A DNA stretch of 64,000 nt from Candidatus Poribacteria bacterium (GCA_028820655.1 JAPPIK010000004.1:124001-188000), one strand, 5' to 3'. Counted from the first letter of the stretch, positions 34,658 to 44,387 are shown. The notes: generated by a model from the letters alone, not told the origin. Numbers and translations are program-made.

Positions 34658-35083
34658 TTACAGATCAGCGTCCAGTGTATTTCTAGGATTGGGCCCGAAA
34701 CAATTTGGGCCGGTCGATCCTCGGAAAGAACCCAAAACTACGAGTACCGGTAACGTTCCGATGATTGGAATAATGAAAACGAACAGCCACCCGCCGGACT
34801 TGGTCAAATCATGACAACGGCGCACTGATGTAGCGAAGCAAAGCCATAGCGCGAAAAAAACCGCAATAGCAAATAGGACAGTGAACAACACTCCCACTTG
34901 AGGAAATGTCTTCGTAAGCGCCCCAAATAACGTGGCTATCACGTGTAACACAAATAACGATACCAATAGCGTCAACCACCACTCTATCCGATTAGCACGT
35001 CCTTTGCGGGAGAAACGGCGCTGGATTGATGTTATGTTTTCCTTATCGCGTTCACATTCGTGGCCGGTATCGTATACTCTCAT
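34658..35083 (-). CDS. DUF805 family membrane protein
   Basis: 141 residues. Characteristic DUF805 pattern: RRFSRKGRANRIEWW at the N terminus, two to three membrane helices, VRRCHDLTKSGGW, and a C-terminal GPNCFGPNP. Family members are small inner-membrane proteins of unknown function, often found beside phage or accessory genes. No close partner. Confidence 0.85.
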   Translation of the reverse strand: MRVYDTGHECERDKENITSIQRRFSRKGRANRIEWWLTLLVSLFVLHVIATLFGALTKTFPQVGVLFTVLFAIAVFFALWLCFATSVRRCHDLTKSGGWLFVFIIPIIGTLPVLVVLGSFRGSTGPNCFGPNPRNTLDADL

Positions 35084-35227
35084 ATTCGTGAACTTTTTCT
35101 CGATCCGCTTTTCATCGCGAAATGGACGACGGCCGCGAATGAGAACGGCGAGGTACTAGTATTTCTGCATTGTGGTATTTCGCACATACGCAGCATTTTG
35201 TCCCATTAACAATATGATCGCACGCTT

Positions 35228-35776
35228 TCAACAGTTGATAAACCAATGAACAAAGGAGTTTATGTGTGTCCACCACATGACATAAAATTCAGATGCGAGT
35301 GTCCACCCCCAGACATACGAAAAAACAACACCGTAAAACAGCAATGCAAACCACGCAAACCAAACCTTCAGTTGAAAGTCGCGCGGCGGATTCCCCAATC
35401 GCTCATAACGCGGATCGTCCATATATGACTTTAATGTTCGGTAAGCCGCGAACCATAGTTGGTACTCCATTAAGCGCAAGATGTCCCATATTGCGGATAA
35501 TCTTTTTCCACTTCGCCAATTTCGTAGCCTCCAAAAAACTATTAACGAGGCGCCACCGAGCAATACGAACGTTTTGTCCCAGTTGTTTTCAAATTCGCCT
35601 TTCAGTGGAATCAACACCCATAAAGCCGGAGCGAGCGACAAAGGAATCATCACGCGATCAGTACTTATGTGATCTTGAGACATCTGACACCCGTATTGAT
35701 TCAGTGCCTTGTACCCCTCAAGTTTCAACTGCTCCGTCCGAGTCAGAGAGTTGGTGTCATTTTCCCGGGTATTCAT
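35228..35776 (-). CDS. Uncharacterised small membrane protein
   Basis: 182 residues. Hydrophobic segments around 45-62, 72-85 and 130-150, with charged stretches between and a tryptophan-rich C-terminal end (FVHWFINC). ATG 35776 with GGAG 6 bases upstream is preferred over TTG 35788. Family not recognised. It lies in an AT-rich minus-strand set with the DUF805 and DUF5662-like genes. Confidence 0.6.
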   Translation of the reverse strand: MNTRENDTNSLTRTEQLKLEGYKALNQYGCQMSQDHISTDRVMIPLSLAPALWVLIPLKGEFENNWDKTFVLLGGASLIVFWRLRNWRSGKRLSAIWDILRLMEYQLWFAAYRTLKSYMDDPRYERLGNPPRDFQLKVWFAWFALLFYGVVFSYVWGWTLASEFYVMWWTHINSFVHWFINC

Positions 35777-35836
35777 AACGTTCTCCAAGTTGAGTTGCAG
35801 TTTTAGATCGCCTAGGTGTAACCTGCACTAGTGAAT

Positions 35837-36622
35837 CTATTCGCTCTTCGAGAAATTCAATTGCGTTGGAGTTCTAGCTGCTAACATAGCCGAGGTTTCC
35901 AACGTAGTATTATACAGTTGTTTTCTAGCAGTTAGGAATTGTGTAACGTCCCAATCAAGATGACTTAATACAGGGTCGGATTTTCGCACATCAGATTCAT
36001 CCTTGTCATAGCACTTACAGACTTCGCTAATCTGATTTATGATTTCAAATTCCCGCTTAGCCAAGAACCCATAAACCTTATCAATTACGAATCTTTGATA
36101 GTGATTAGGAAAGTTGCATTTATTCGTATCAAGACTCTCTTCAAACTTCGCCATATCGGGGCTTCCATCGTTATAACGCGCCGAAACACCGTACCAATCA
36201 CAAACCATCTCTATCAAGGGAAAAATCGTCATTTCAGTTTCTTCCTTGAAGTATTCGCGGTGATGGTCGTTTGAATGCACATGCCTTCTTGAGGAATTTA
36301 AACCTCTGTTTGCTCTGTCATTCCGAGGCTTCCACTCGTCAGTCCCGTATTCAAGATCGGGGCCTCCCAATTCCTCCCATCTTTTCGAACTATTTACATA
36401 ACCGGAAAACATATCCAAGTTGGCGAATTTGTCATTATCGTGAATTATTGCCCGTCTTATCAGTTCATCTTTGAACATGATTATGGATATACATACTTCA
36501 CCATACTTCTTCGTATGATGTTGTTCTATTGCATCTGCTATGCTATACAGAGCTTGTCTAACCGCGCCGATGTGATTGCGTTCCCAAGCGCAAAATGCGC
36601 CGTATCCATATTGATTACGCAT
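35837..36622 (-). CDS. DUF5662-like protein (HD-type histidine/aspartate motifs)
   Basis: 261 residues. IIHDNDKF with a following FSGYV, then SNDHHREYF and EMVCDWYGVSA match the order of conserved H-D, HH and DWxG blocks in DUF5662 proteins, which look like metal-dependent phosphohydrolases of the HD type. Start at ATG 36622 with AAGGA 7 bases before; a GTG at 36643 is possible. Function unknown; family members are common in phages. Confidence 0.6.
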   Translation of the reverse strand: MRNQYGYGAFCAWERNHIGAVRQALYSIADAIEQHHTKKYGEVCISIIMFKDELIRRAIIHDNDKFANLDMFSGYVNSSKRWEELGGPDLEYGTDEWKPRNDRANRGLNSSRRHVHSNDHHREYFKEETEMTIFPLIEMVCDWYGVSARYNDGSPDMAKFEESLDTNKCNFPNHYQRFVIDKVYGFLAKREFEIINQISEVCKCYDKDESDVRKSDPVLSHLDWDVTQFLTARKQLYNTTLETSAMLAARTPTQLNFSKSE

Positions 36623-36821
36623 TTCTTCGTCCTTACTTTTCACGTGACTTATCCATCATGAAGTTAGTTTCAATTCACAGGATCAGCTATTGGTAGCTAC
36701 GTATTTCGGTGTTCTCGCCGTACTTGATGGCTTAAACGAGAAGGTTGGTCATGAAATGGCGAACTTCAGGCGACGGCCTGGGTCGAAGCGTCGCCCGTCA
36801 ATCGACTTCTGCGGTCTCCAT

Positions 36822-36995
36822 TTAGCGTAAGTATTTGTTGCGAATATGCACGACGGTTAAGCTGTTCCCGGTCGAGATTCCTAGGCGGTGTTCGATGCCG
36901 TCGATTCGGTTAGCTTCTTTAGGTTGCCGCACACCGTACGAGGCATTTTTCTCACTGACTTCAGGCGTTGAAAATTGACCAGAATTAGTAGGGTT
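36822..36995 (-). pseudogene. Remnant of an unidentified coding sequence
   Basis: A stop-to-stop frame of about 57 codons without an ATG reads NPTNSGQFSTPEVSEK...GIEHRLGIST...HIRNKYLR. The NPTxSGQFSTPxV segment is also encoded near 19730-19775 on the minus strand, and both copies are broken. It is likely the tail of a decayed mobile or repeated gene. The rest of 36644-37145 shows no gene. Confidence 0.4.
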
Positions 36996-37145
36996 TTAGT
37001 TTTTAAATTCCGTTAGATTCGGTCTAGTGGATGGGGTAGGATCAGTTCAGTCTAACCTAAGTGTTAACAAGACAGTTGATTTCTTGATCGGATTTTAGTC
37101 CAACCGCTCTGGATTTCTGAGCGCGGAATCACAGCAGGTTTATCT

Positions 37146-38129
37146 TCAACTCACTGCCTTCGTGTAATGCTTATCAAACTCCTTAAGGATATCTGGATGA
37201 TAAAGTTCCTTTTTGGAACTCTTTTCATTGCGTGGGTCGAGGTATCGAATCTTGCATAGACCGTTGCTCTCATCTTGACTCAAAGATTTTTTAATCCCGT
37301 AATATTTCTTATCTTGCTTGAAGTCGGAGTATCGCGCTCGGCACTTGTCGGTCAATTTTTTGAAATCCCAAGGATATTTCTGAAGATCTTGCTCTTCTGT
37401 CATGCGGATAGGAATTGCGTCAGGTTTGGAAGTGACACGAACTTCAGGCGCATCTGTGTCGTTGGATCGGCTGAGCTTTATTTCGAAGTTGATCGTCACT
37501 GCGTACCGAGAATCTGATTGATCAGCCCCAGCCTCCAAGTGACGCAAATCTTCAAGAAAGTTTGCCTCCTCCATGTTGAAAAGTAGGGCTTCTGTCTTGG
37601 ATGGAAGCGTCATAAATGACAACGGCATTAAGTCAAAGTTGAATTCACTCATGTCATTGTCAAACCATTCCTTTACGAGCACCGCAAAGTTCCGAACGCT
37701 AGCAGCGCCGACTATTTGGAGTTTGTTAGCAACCTGCATTGTCGAATTGTAAAAGTGGATGGAATTATCACGGATCACAAGCAGAGCCTGGATGTTTGTC
37801 CATACATTTTTCGTTATGAGTTTTTTTTCGACGAGTTTTTCCGCAAGAAAACCAATGTCCCTTGTACGAGGATTCTTGGATCGATTGAGTAGAAATCTCG
37901 TGGCCTGGCTCTCTATATCATCGCTGTTCTTATCCTCAATATAAAGTGATTCTGGATTATCTTCATTGTCAACCAACCACTTTGCCTTTAGAAGGAGTTC
38001 CCACCCGTTGATCGCAAGAATGGAAAAGGTTTCTCCCCGATATCGAAATGCCGGTTTGTTGTAAATTTCGATTGCTGAAACCATTGCAGCGATTGCTTTT
38101 TCGAGCAACAATTGAGATCGTGATTTCAT
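37146..38129 (-). CDS. DUF3644 family protein with HEPN-like RxxxxH motif
   Basis: 327 residues. The N-terminal domain (QLLLEKAIAAMVSAIEIYNKP then ILAINGWELLLKAKWL) matches DUF3644. The motif VIRDNSIHFYN contains R-x4-H, the catalytic pattern of HEPN ribonucleases. The C-terminal half is charged and unassigned. Start chosen at ATG 38129, which has AGGA 8 bases upstream, because translation from 38276 would add an unlikely leader. It may be an RNA-cutting or binding factor of a defence or stress system; this is inference from the motif and the accessory context. No partner toxin or antitoxin is obvious, though a small gene lies 313 bp upstream. Confidence 0.7.
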   Translation of the reverse strand: MKSRSQLLLEKAIAAMVSAIEIYNKPAFRYRGETFSILAINGWELLLKAKWLVDNEDNPESLYIEDKNSDDIESQATRFLLNRSKNPRTRDIGFLAEKLVEKKLITKNVWTNIQALLVIRDNSIHFYNSTMQVANKLQIVGAASVRNFAVLVKEWFDNDMSEFNFDLMPLSFMTLPSKTEALLFNMEEANFLEDLRHLEAGADQSDSRYAVTINFEIKLSRSNDTDAPEVRVTSKPDAIPIRMTEEQDLQKYPWDFKKLTDKCRARYSDFKQDKKYYGIKKSLSQDESNGLCKIRYLDPRNEKSSKKELYHPDILKEFDKHYTKAVS

Positions 38130-38442
38130 TGATGGATTCCTATTTGGGTGCACGAAAAAGGCGCCTCTCGTGGGACGATTCTGCTCGCCAAGTAGCGACG
38201 GTTCCACAATTTGAACCTCGGATAAAGGATTTACGTCCACGTATAATGCCAAAAAAAATGTCTGTACCGTATTCAATCGCCGGTCCCTTTACTGTTCATT
38301 TCGTCCGTTACGCACACGATTACTGCGCCGCTCATTTCATGATTACTGTGGACGGATGGCTTTCACGTCAATAATTGAAGCATTTACGTTTACAGCATAG
38401 TACCGAAGTTTGATTGGTAGGTTGGCTTCGCTGCCTTTGTGT

Positions 38443-38802
38443 TCACATGCTGGGCGCTCTCGTTCTCCAACCTCCCATAGCCTCACGCTCTCTTCTAGGA
38501 CGATCGATTTCTTCTTTGATTGCCCTAACATCTGCCATAGTTGCCCCAGTTACGAAAGTCACCTCTTTTACATCCTTATGTTCGTTTAGCAACTTTCTAA
38601 TTTCTGAAGCAATACAGTTGAAATAGTCTTGAGGGGATCCGCCGTGGATATCTGCCATGGCAATCTCAAAATAGTCTTTCACATCTCCTTCTGTTGTTCC
38701 TGTTTCTGTTGCAATAGTTTTGGCAGTTCGAATCGTCCAACCATCGGGATTTTGATTAATCCACTCGCCTAGGACTTGACGGGTGTTCTTATTGGGATTC
38801 AT
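38443..38802 (-). CDS. Uncharacterised small protein
   Basis: 119 residues, soluble and helical, starting MNPNKNTRQVLGEWINQN. A strong ribosome site (AAGGAG, 7 bases before ATG) supports translation. The section TIATETGTTEGDVKDYFE could be a helix-turn-helix, suggesting DNA binding. Not recognised. It may belong with the DUF3644 gene downstream. Confidence 0.6.
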   Translation of the reverse strand: MNPNKNTRQVLGEWINQNPDGWTIRTAKTIATETGTTEGDVKDYFEIAMADIHGGSPQDYFNCIASEIRKLLNEHKDVKEVTFVTGATMADVRAIKEEIDRPRREREAMGGWRTRAPSM

Positions 38803-39258
38803 TTTGGTCTCCTTAATCGCACTTGTATTGTCTAGTCACTCATGATATGCGGAGTGCAACATCTCATTATACCATAAATTGGCTGTGATTGCAACGCAAC
38901 ACACAATATGCATGGTTTTCCGGACACTCCTGTGTTGCTATCTCTATGAAAAAACTAAAGATATTGAGAAGGGCTTTGACTGTGAGTCACGTTGAATCAA
39001 TAATTTTATCCTGTGAATTGATCACGCCTTTTCCAGTCACTTTATGTCAGATAGACCGAGAGTCGCGACTTGGAGATCGCTCCTACAGGTCAAAAGGCAG
39101 GTGGGCGGGGAATCTCTATCGCACTCACTATCCATTCGCTTGATTCCACCCTACAGCTGCTAAATCGCGACCTGGAGATCGCTCCTACAAACAGGGCAGG
39201 GAATCGTGACCGGAAATCACACCTAAAGATAGGTGCACCTTTCACGTTTTTTATGTGA
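38803..39258. repeat. Repeat-containing intergenic region
   Basis: Direct repeats TCGCGAC[T/C]TGGAGATCGCTCC(TACA) at 39063-39087 and 39165-39189, with CTCTATCGCACTCACTATCCATTCG-type sequence between. The same families occur near 16190, 16503 and 40591. No gene supported. Confidence 0.6.
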
Positions 39259-39287
39259 TTGACAGCGGTCCGCCACCGTGCTATACT
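39259..39287 (+). promoter_or_regulatory. Promoter of the Gfo/Idh/MocA gene
   Basis: TTGACA (39259-39264), 17 bases, TATACT (39282-39287): near-consensus sigma70-type hexamers with ideal spacing, about 100 bp before the start codon at 39395. Confidence 0.8.
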
Positions 39288-39394
39288 GCGTCGGCGTTTT
39301 AATGCAGTAATCTGCTAGATAGATATTCGGAACAGCCTCGAAATGATATGTCAATACGATTGTTGACATAAATAACAACGAAGGAGATACCAAA

Positions 39395-40567
39395 ATGGCA
39401 CTCGGAAGAAAAATACGTTACGGGATGGTAGGAGGTGGTCCCGACGCGTTTATTGGTGCCGTCCATCGACAAGCGGCGTCGCTCGACAGCGAGATTGAGC
39501 TAGTGGCGGGCGCGTTCTCTTCATCCCCTGACAAATCGCGCCAACAGGGAGAAGAGCTTCTGCTTGATGATAGCCGTGTGTACGGATCGTATCAGGAGAT
39601 GGCGGAGAAGGAAAGCGGACTGCCCGAAGGGGATCGAATTGACTTCGTGTCGATCGTCACGCCGAATAACGTTCATTTCGATGTGGCGAAGAATTTTCTC
39701 GAAGCGGGATTCCACGTCATTTGCGACAAACCAATGACGACAACTGTAGAGGACGCGGAGGAATTGTGCCGGCTGGTGAAGCAACATGACGCCGTATTCG
39801 CGCTCACACACAATTATACCGGCTACCCGATGGTCAAGCAGGCACGTGAATTAGTTCGCGGCGGACAACTTGGAAAAGTTCGGAAAATCGTAGTCGAATA
39901 TCCGCAGGGTTGGCTGGCAACACTCTTGGAAGGGGAGGGCGCCAAACAAGCCGTCTGGAGGACAGATCCGAATCGATCGGGTGTCTCCTCGTGTATCGGC
40001 GACATCGGTTCTCATGCGGAAAACTTAGCGCACTACATTACCGGTTTGGGAATCGAAGAAATCTGCGCCGACATGACGACGTTTGTACCCGGACGCCAAT
40101 TGGAAGACGATGGCAACGTCTTGGTGGGATACGAAGATGGCGCAAGAGGAATACTCTACGCATCGCAGGTGTCGGTGGGAGAGGAAAACAACCTTCGCAT
40201 TCGCATCTACGGATCAGACGCTTCTCTGGATTGGCATCAGGAAAACCCGAACTACCTCTACGTTCGTTTCCCGGATGGGCCCGAACAGGTCTACAAGCGG
40301 GGAAACGACTATGTCGCTGAAATCACTCAGCACAACTCCCGAATTCCATTCGGTCATCCCGAAGGATTCATAGAGGCGTTCGCGAATATATACGTCAATG
40401 CCACACGCACAATGGCGGCAAAGATTTCCGGCGAGGAACCGGGCGAATTCGACACCGACTTTCCGACGGTACAGGACGGAGCCCGCGGCGTTAATTTTAT
40501 TCATAAAGCGGTCGAAAGCGGTGCAAAACGTGCCTGGATCGACGCGAGTTATACGCCGCCCGCTTAG
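39395..40567 (+). CDS. Gfo/Idh/MocA family oxidoreductase
   Basis: 390 residues. NAD(P)-dependent dehydrogenase acting on sugars, inositols or related polyols. The N-terminal Rossmann fold starts RYGMVGGGPDAFIGAVHR, the EKP-type catalytic strand is CDKPMTTTVEDAEEL, and the family's C-terminal sheet domain carries D-x-x-x-H-like residues (GDIGSHAENL). AAGGAG lies 6 bases before the ATG. The sugar isomerase gene follows after 212 bp in the same direction, so both may act in one sugar-degradation route, a frequent pairing. Confidence 0.88.
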   Translation: MALGRKIRYGMVGGGPDAFIGAVHRQAASLDSEIELVAGAFSSSPDKSRQQGEELLLDDSRVYGSYQEMAEKESGLPEGDRIDFVSIVTPNNVHFDVAKNFLEAGFHVICDKPMTTTVEDAEELCRLVKQHDAVFALTHNYTGYPMVKQARELVRGGQLGKVRKIVVEYPQGWLATLLEGEGAKQAVWRTDPNRSGVSSCIGDIGSHAENLAHYITGLGIEEICADMTTFVPGRQLEDDGNVLVGYEDGARGILYASQVSVGEENNLRIRIYGSDASLDWHQENPNYLYVRFPDGPEQVYKRGNDYVAEITQHNSRIPFGHPEGFIEAFANIYVNATRTMAAKISGEEPGEFDTDFPTVQDGARGVNFIHKAVESGAKRAWIDASYTPPA

Positions 40568-40590
40568 TCCGAAAGTAAGTGACTAGTCAC

Positions 40591-40686
40591 CAGTGGATCT
40601 CTATCGCACTCCTTATTGAGTCGTTGATCGGTATTCACTCGGTTGATCGCACCGTACAAGGAATGGTGGGCAGTGCCCACCCTACA
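40591..40686. repeat. Intergenic repeat unit with GGTGGGC/GCCCACC palindrome
   Basis: CTCTATCGCACTCCTTATTGAGTCG type sequence followed by a perfect 7-bp palindrome with loop AGT at 40665-40681 and CCCTACA. The palindrome at 16747-16763 is the same with loop GGT. Confidence 0.65.
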
Positions 40687-40779
40687 AATGTACTGCCACG
40701 GATAGCGATGTACGTTCGATAATCCGAGGGCGATCTTTTCAAAACGACCACCACAAATCAGAATCGAGGAGGCAGGAAA

Positions 40780-41778
40780 ATGGCAAGACCTGTTACACTT
40801 TTCACTGGCCAGTGGGCCGATCTGTCGCTGGAAGACTTGGCACAGAAAGCGAGCGGATGGGGTTTCGATGGCTTGGAGTTGGCGTGTTGGGGCGATCATT
40901 TCGAGGTCGACAAAGCGCTTGAAGACTCCGACTACTGTCAAGGTAGGCATGACGTTTTAGCCAAATACGGACTAAAAGTCTGGTCGATTAGCAATCACCT
41001 TGTCGGTCAGGCGGTCTGCGACAATATCGACAGCCGCCACCAAGCAATCCTCGCTCCGAATATTTGGGGCGATGGCGAGCCGGAGGGTGTCCGTCAACGC
41101 GCCGCCGATGAAATGAAGGCAACCGCCCGCGCGGCTGCAAAGTTGGGCGTCAGCGTAGTGAACGGGTTCACAGGCAGCAGCATCTGGCACCTGTTATATT
41201 CCTTCCCGCCGAACGATCCCGCCCAGATCGATGCCGGATTTGAGGATTTCGCCAACCGCTGGAATCCGATTCTTGACGTATTCGATGAAGTGGGTGTCAG
41301 GTTCGGGCTCGAGGTTCATCCGACCGAAATCGCTTTCGACGTTGCGTCCGCAGAACGCGCCGTCGAAGCGCTTGACGGACGCGAAGCCTTCGGTTTCAAC
41401 TACGATCCAAGCCATCTCGGGTATCAAGGGGTTGATTACGTGGCGTTTATCGAGCGTCTCGCCAGCCGCATCTACCATGTCCACATGAAGGATGTTTGGT
41501 GGTCCTCCACACCGCGCCTTTCCGGCGTGTTCGGCGGACACCTCGATTTCGGAGACGGCCAACGATACTGGGATTTCCGGTCGATCGGCCGCGGGAATAT
41601 CAACTTTGAAGAGATTATCCGAGCGCTCAACCGCATCGGGCACGACGGCCCGTTGTCGATTGAGTGGGAGGATAGCGGCATGGATCGCGAACACGGTGCG
41701 CGAGAGGCATGCGCCGCAGTGAAAGCCTATGATTTTGAACCCTCGGATATCGCGTTCGATGCGGCGTTCGAAGATTGA
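40780..41778 (+). CDS. Sugar phosphate isomerase/epimerase (xylose isomerase-like TIM barrel)
   Basis: 332 residues. Metal-binding residues sit where the family has them: Glu in GLEVHPTE, Asp/His in [10 protein letters not shown], His in VHMKDV and Glu in SIEWEDSG. The ribosome site GAGGAGG is near the ATG. Family members act on keto-sugars, inositols and similar compounds. It follows the Gfo/Idh/MocA gene and ends before a strong terminator, so the pair is a likely catabolic unit. Confidence 0.88.
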   Translation: MARPVTLFTGQWADLSLEDLAQKASGWGFDGLELACWGDHFEVDKALEDSDYCQGRHDVLAKYGLKVWSISNHLVGQAVCDNIDSRHQAILAPNIWGDGEPEGVRQRAADEMKATARAAAKLGVSVVNGFTGSSIWHLLYSFPPNDPAQIDAGFEDFANRWNPILDVFDEVGVRFGLEVHPTEIAFDVASAERAVEALDGREAFGFNYDPSHLGYQGVDYVAFIERLASRIYHVHMKDVWWSSTPRLSGVFGGHLDFGDGQRYWDFRSIGRGNINFEEIIRALNRIGHDGPLSIEWEDSGMDREHGAREACAAVKAYDFEPSDIAFDAAFED

Positions 41779-41782
41779 TCTG

Positions 41783-41872
41783 AAAGGCTCATGTTGAGAA
41801 AGGGCATGCAAGAGATCCGGTCTTGGGCTAGACGTAGTCCCGTTGTAACCCCTCTTAACTTGAGCCTTTTTT
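41783..41872 (+). terminator. Terminator after the sugar isomerase
   Basis: AAAGGCTCA (41783-41791) pairs with TGAGCCTTT (41861-41869), extended inward by GTTGAGA/TCTTAAC-type pairing, and followed by TTTTTT (41867-41872). It lies just past the stop at 41778 and before the convergent argJ end. Confidence 0.75.
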
Positions 41873-41945
41873 GCGCAGTGATGGCGCGTTGTCACATAGA
41901 AATTGAAGAGTTCCTATTAAAGAACGCGACCAAATGCAGGCGGCG

Positions 41946-43151
41946 TTATGTCCGGTAATCCGCGTTGATCTTGATATAGTCGTACGAATAGTCGCACGTC
42001 CACATCGTCGCCTCCGCAGTCCCGGCGTTAAGATTCGCGGTGATTGTCACGGTGTCCTGAGAGAAGAGTTGAGTCGCCTTCTCCTCGTCAAAACCGGAAT
42101 TCATCCCGTTCTTCACCAGTTGGTAGTCCCCCAGCCAAACATCTACACGGTAGGGATCGAACCGAGCTTCAGATTTTCCGACCGCCATCATGATTCGCCC
42201 CCAGTTGGGGTCCTTCCCGAAAACGGCGGTCTTTACAAGGGGCGACTCCGCGATAGCTCGCGCCGCCGATCCGGCTTCGGCCTCGTTCTTAGCATTCACC
42301 ACCACCACTTCAACCAGTTTTGTCGCTCCCTCACCATCCCTCGCGATCTTTTTCGCCAACTCTGTGCAGACGAATTCAAGCGCTAGGCAGAAGGCGTTGA
42401 AATCTTTGCCCGACGCTCCGGTAATTTCAGGGTTGCGTGCCGATCCGCTAGCCAGGATCTGAACTGTATCGTTTGTACTTGTGTCCGTGTCAACTGTAAC
42501 CCGGTTGAATGATTGGTCGACCGATCTCCCTAGCGCTTTCTGCAACGGCGCACCCGCAATATTCGCATCTGTCGCCAGAAAGGCGAGCATCGTTGCCATG
42601 TTCGGAGCAATCATGCCGGCTCCCTTCGTCATGCCGCCGATCCGGACCGTGTGCCCGCCGACCTCAACTTCCACGGCAACCTCTTTCGGCACGGTGTCGG
42701 TGGTCATAATGGCTTGTGCCGCATCGTGCCCGCCATCTTCGCACAACGCATCGGCGGCAAGATCTATACCTCGCATGATTGCATGCATGGGCAATTGCAC
42801 ACCAATTACACCCGTCGAAGACACCAGCACGTTTTTTGGATCTACCTCGAGTTTCTCGGCGACCAAGTCTGCCATTTTCCGGGCATTATTTAACCCCTGT
42901 TCTCCGGTACAAGCATTCGCATTGCCGCTATTGACAACAATTGCTTGGGCAATCTGATTGTCGACGTGTTCGCGGGACAGGAGAACGGTTGCAGCACACA
43001 CTCGGTTGCGGGTAAATACACCGGCAGCCACCGCGGGCGAATCCGCCACAATCAACGCAACATCTTTCTGGTTATCCGACTTCAAACCCCCGTGCACCCC
43101 CGATGCACGAATACCGGGAACGGCGGTAATTCCACCGCTAATCTGTTTCAT
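41946..43151 (-). CDS. argJ: Bifunctional ornithine acetyltransferase / N-acetylglutamate synthase
   Basis: Arginine synthesis enzyme that transfers the acetyl group between ornithine and glutamate, and can acetylate glutamate from acetyl-CoA. 401 residues, typical length. The self-cleavage site is Ala186-Thr187 in GMIAPNMATML; the new N-terminal Thr is the nucleophile. Other conserved parts are VNSGNANACTG and SSTGVIG. GGAGG precedes the ATG. No other arg genes are in the window. It ends convergently with the sugar isomerase. Confidence 0.93.
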   Translation of the reverse strand: MKQISGGITAVPGIRASGVHGGLKSDNQKDVALIVADSPAVAAGVFTRNRVCAATVLLSREHVDNQIAQAIVVNSGNANACTGEQGLNNARKMADLVAEKLEVDPKNVLVSSTGVIGVQLPMHAIMRGIDLAADALCEDGGHDAAQAIMTTDTVPKEVAVEVEVGGHTVRIGGMTKGAGMIAPNMATMLAFLATDANIAGAPLQKALGRSVDQSFNRVTVDTDTSTNDTVQILASGSARNPEITGASGKDFNAFCLALEFVCTELAKKIARDGEGATKLVEVVVVNAKNEAEAGSAARAIAESPLVKTAVFGKDPNWGRIMMAVGKSEARFDPYRVDVWLGDYQLVKNGMNSGFDEEKATQLFSQDTVTITANLNAGTAEATMWTCDYSYDYIKINADYRT

Positions 43152-43178
43152 GATGCCTCCAATTTGACGTATTACAGT

Positions 43179-43667
43179 TCAATTAAAATTGGGCTGCTCT
43201 TGCGCCCAAGATATGAGTGCTTTGTCAGGAGATGAGATATCTGATATGGATGTGAAGTAATATCGCTCCCAGCCAAGATAGGGCAAACCCGTGAAGATCA
43301 TGAGGTTTAGAGGGTAATCATCGGAATCAGTCGCCCGCCGAAAGTCATCCCGGAATATGAATGTGGGTTTCCCGAGCGCGATTGCAATCCCCAATTCGAC
43401 CATCACCCCTTCGTCGGGCGGGACGCCGTTCACGACGGCAAATATCGCGTCCGCGTCCACGACATCGTCCTTGTCTCGTTGTCCGATTCGGTATGCCCAT
43501 CCGGGTACGCCACAGTCCTCATTGTTGTTGCGGGCAAACGGCTCCCACACTTCCAAGCCAATTGCTTCCAACGCTTCAATCAGGGCTGGCAACAGTGTGC
43601 CTCGCTGTTGTTCGGAAAAACCGTAGGGATTCGCCAGGTATACTGTTTTTCTTTTTTTTACGGTCAT
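43179..43667 (-). CDS. Nucleoside 2-deoxyribosyltransferase-like protein
   Basis: 162 residues. YLANPYGFSEQQRG (substrate-loop start), IGQRDKDDVVDADAIFAVVNG and the catalytic-type PPDEGVMVELGIAIALGKPTF match the family: Asp residues and Glu in the 'DxGxxxExG' motif. These enzymes move deoxyribose between bases in nucleotide salvage. It is 27 bp upstream of argJ in the same direction, probably through close packing rather than function. Confidence 0.82.
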   Translation of the reverse strand: MTVKKRKTVYLANPYGFSEQQRGTLLPALIEALEAIGLEVWEPFARNNNEDCGVPGWAYRIGQRDKDDVVDADAIFAVVNGVPPDEGVMVELGIAIALGKPTFIFRDDFRRATDSDDYPLNLMIFTGLPYLGWERYYFTSISDISSPDKALISWAQEQPNFN

Positions 43668-43688
43668 TTTCTCGAATTCCGGCTCACC

Positions 43689-44387
43689 TCAAGAAAGCAG
43701 AAATAAGTCCCAGAGAAGGAAAACACTAAACGCTATGACAGGAATTAAACTGAAAGAGGACCGCAGTTTTCCCTTTGCGAACGGTGCCTCTTGAACCAAC
43801 ATCAGAGCACCTACCGCAATCAAGACTATGTGCAAAACCGCGTAAGATATTTTTCCAAATCGGAAATCTCTGTAGGCGGACAATGCCAAAAGATTTATGG
43901 GCAGTAGCAACACAAACGGTCTGATCGATGCCGGCACACTCTCATAGAAGAAAAGCACGAAGAAGAAGCTAAACAGAATTCCCATTCGAACCGTGTCTTC
44001 AATGTTTCCGTCAATGGAATGCCGGTACGCGAATAAACCTCCCACATTCATCAAAAACATTGCCTTTATTGCCGCAAGCGGTTGGGATTGGAAAAATATG
44101 AGTGCGCCGCCCGCAATCACCGCTACTCCCACTATTGCAAAGGAAACATCGCCTTTACTGAAATCCCGATAAATCGATGTCCCTACGACAATCAAGGGTA
44201 GCGCTACGACGAAGGGTTTGATCCACGATTGTAAGTCGGTATAGAAGAAGGCAAGTATTGCAAATAGTGTAAATGATACGGCGGTCAGCACCGCGCGGTA
44301 CATATCTCCACCGAGGAATTCTTTATACGCAATCATCCCTCCGACGACGATGAAATATCCGACCGTGATTATACGATTGCGATTCAA
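43689..44387 (-). CDS. Membrane protein with internal duplication
   Basis: 232 residues, about eight membrane helices. The protein is a tandem repeat: KPFVVALPLIVVGTSIYRDF-type sequence in the first half and RPFVLLLPINLLALSAYRDF in the second, each with a following helix ending FFQ or LVQ. Start is a TTG at 44387 with GGAGG upstream. Function not recognised; halves of this type suggest a symmetric channel or transporter. Confidence 0.6.
   Translation of the reverse strand: MNRNRIITVGYFIVVGGMIAYKEFLGGDMYRAVLTAVSFTLFAILAFFYTDLQSWIKPFVVALPLIVVGTSIYRDFSKGDVSFAIVGVAVIAGGALIFFQSQPLAAIKAMFLMNVGGLFAYRHSIDGNIEDTVRMGILFSFFFVLFFYESVPASIRPFVLLLPINLLALSAYRDFRFGKISYAVLHIVLIAVGALMLVQEAPFAKGKLRSSFSLIPVIAFSVFLLWDLFLLS

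Noticed and set aside
39521-41895. Minus-strand frames over the dehydrogenase and isomerase genes
   Set aside because: They are opposite-strand shadows of well-supported genes and lack motifs.
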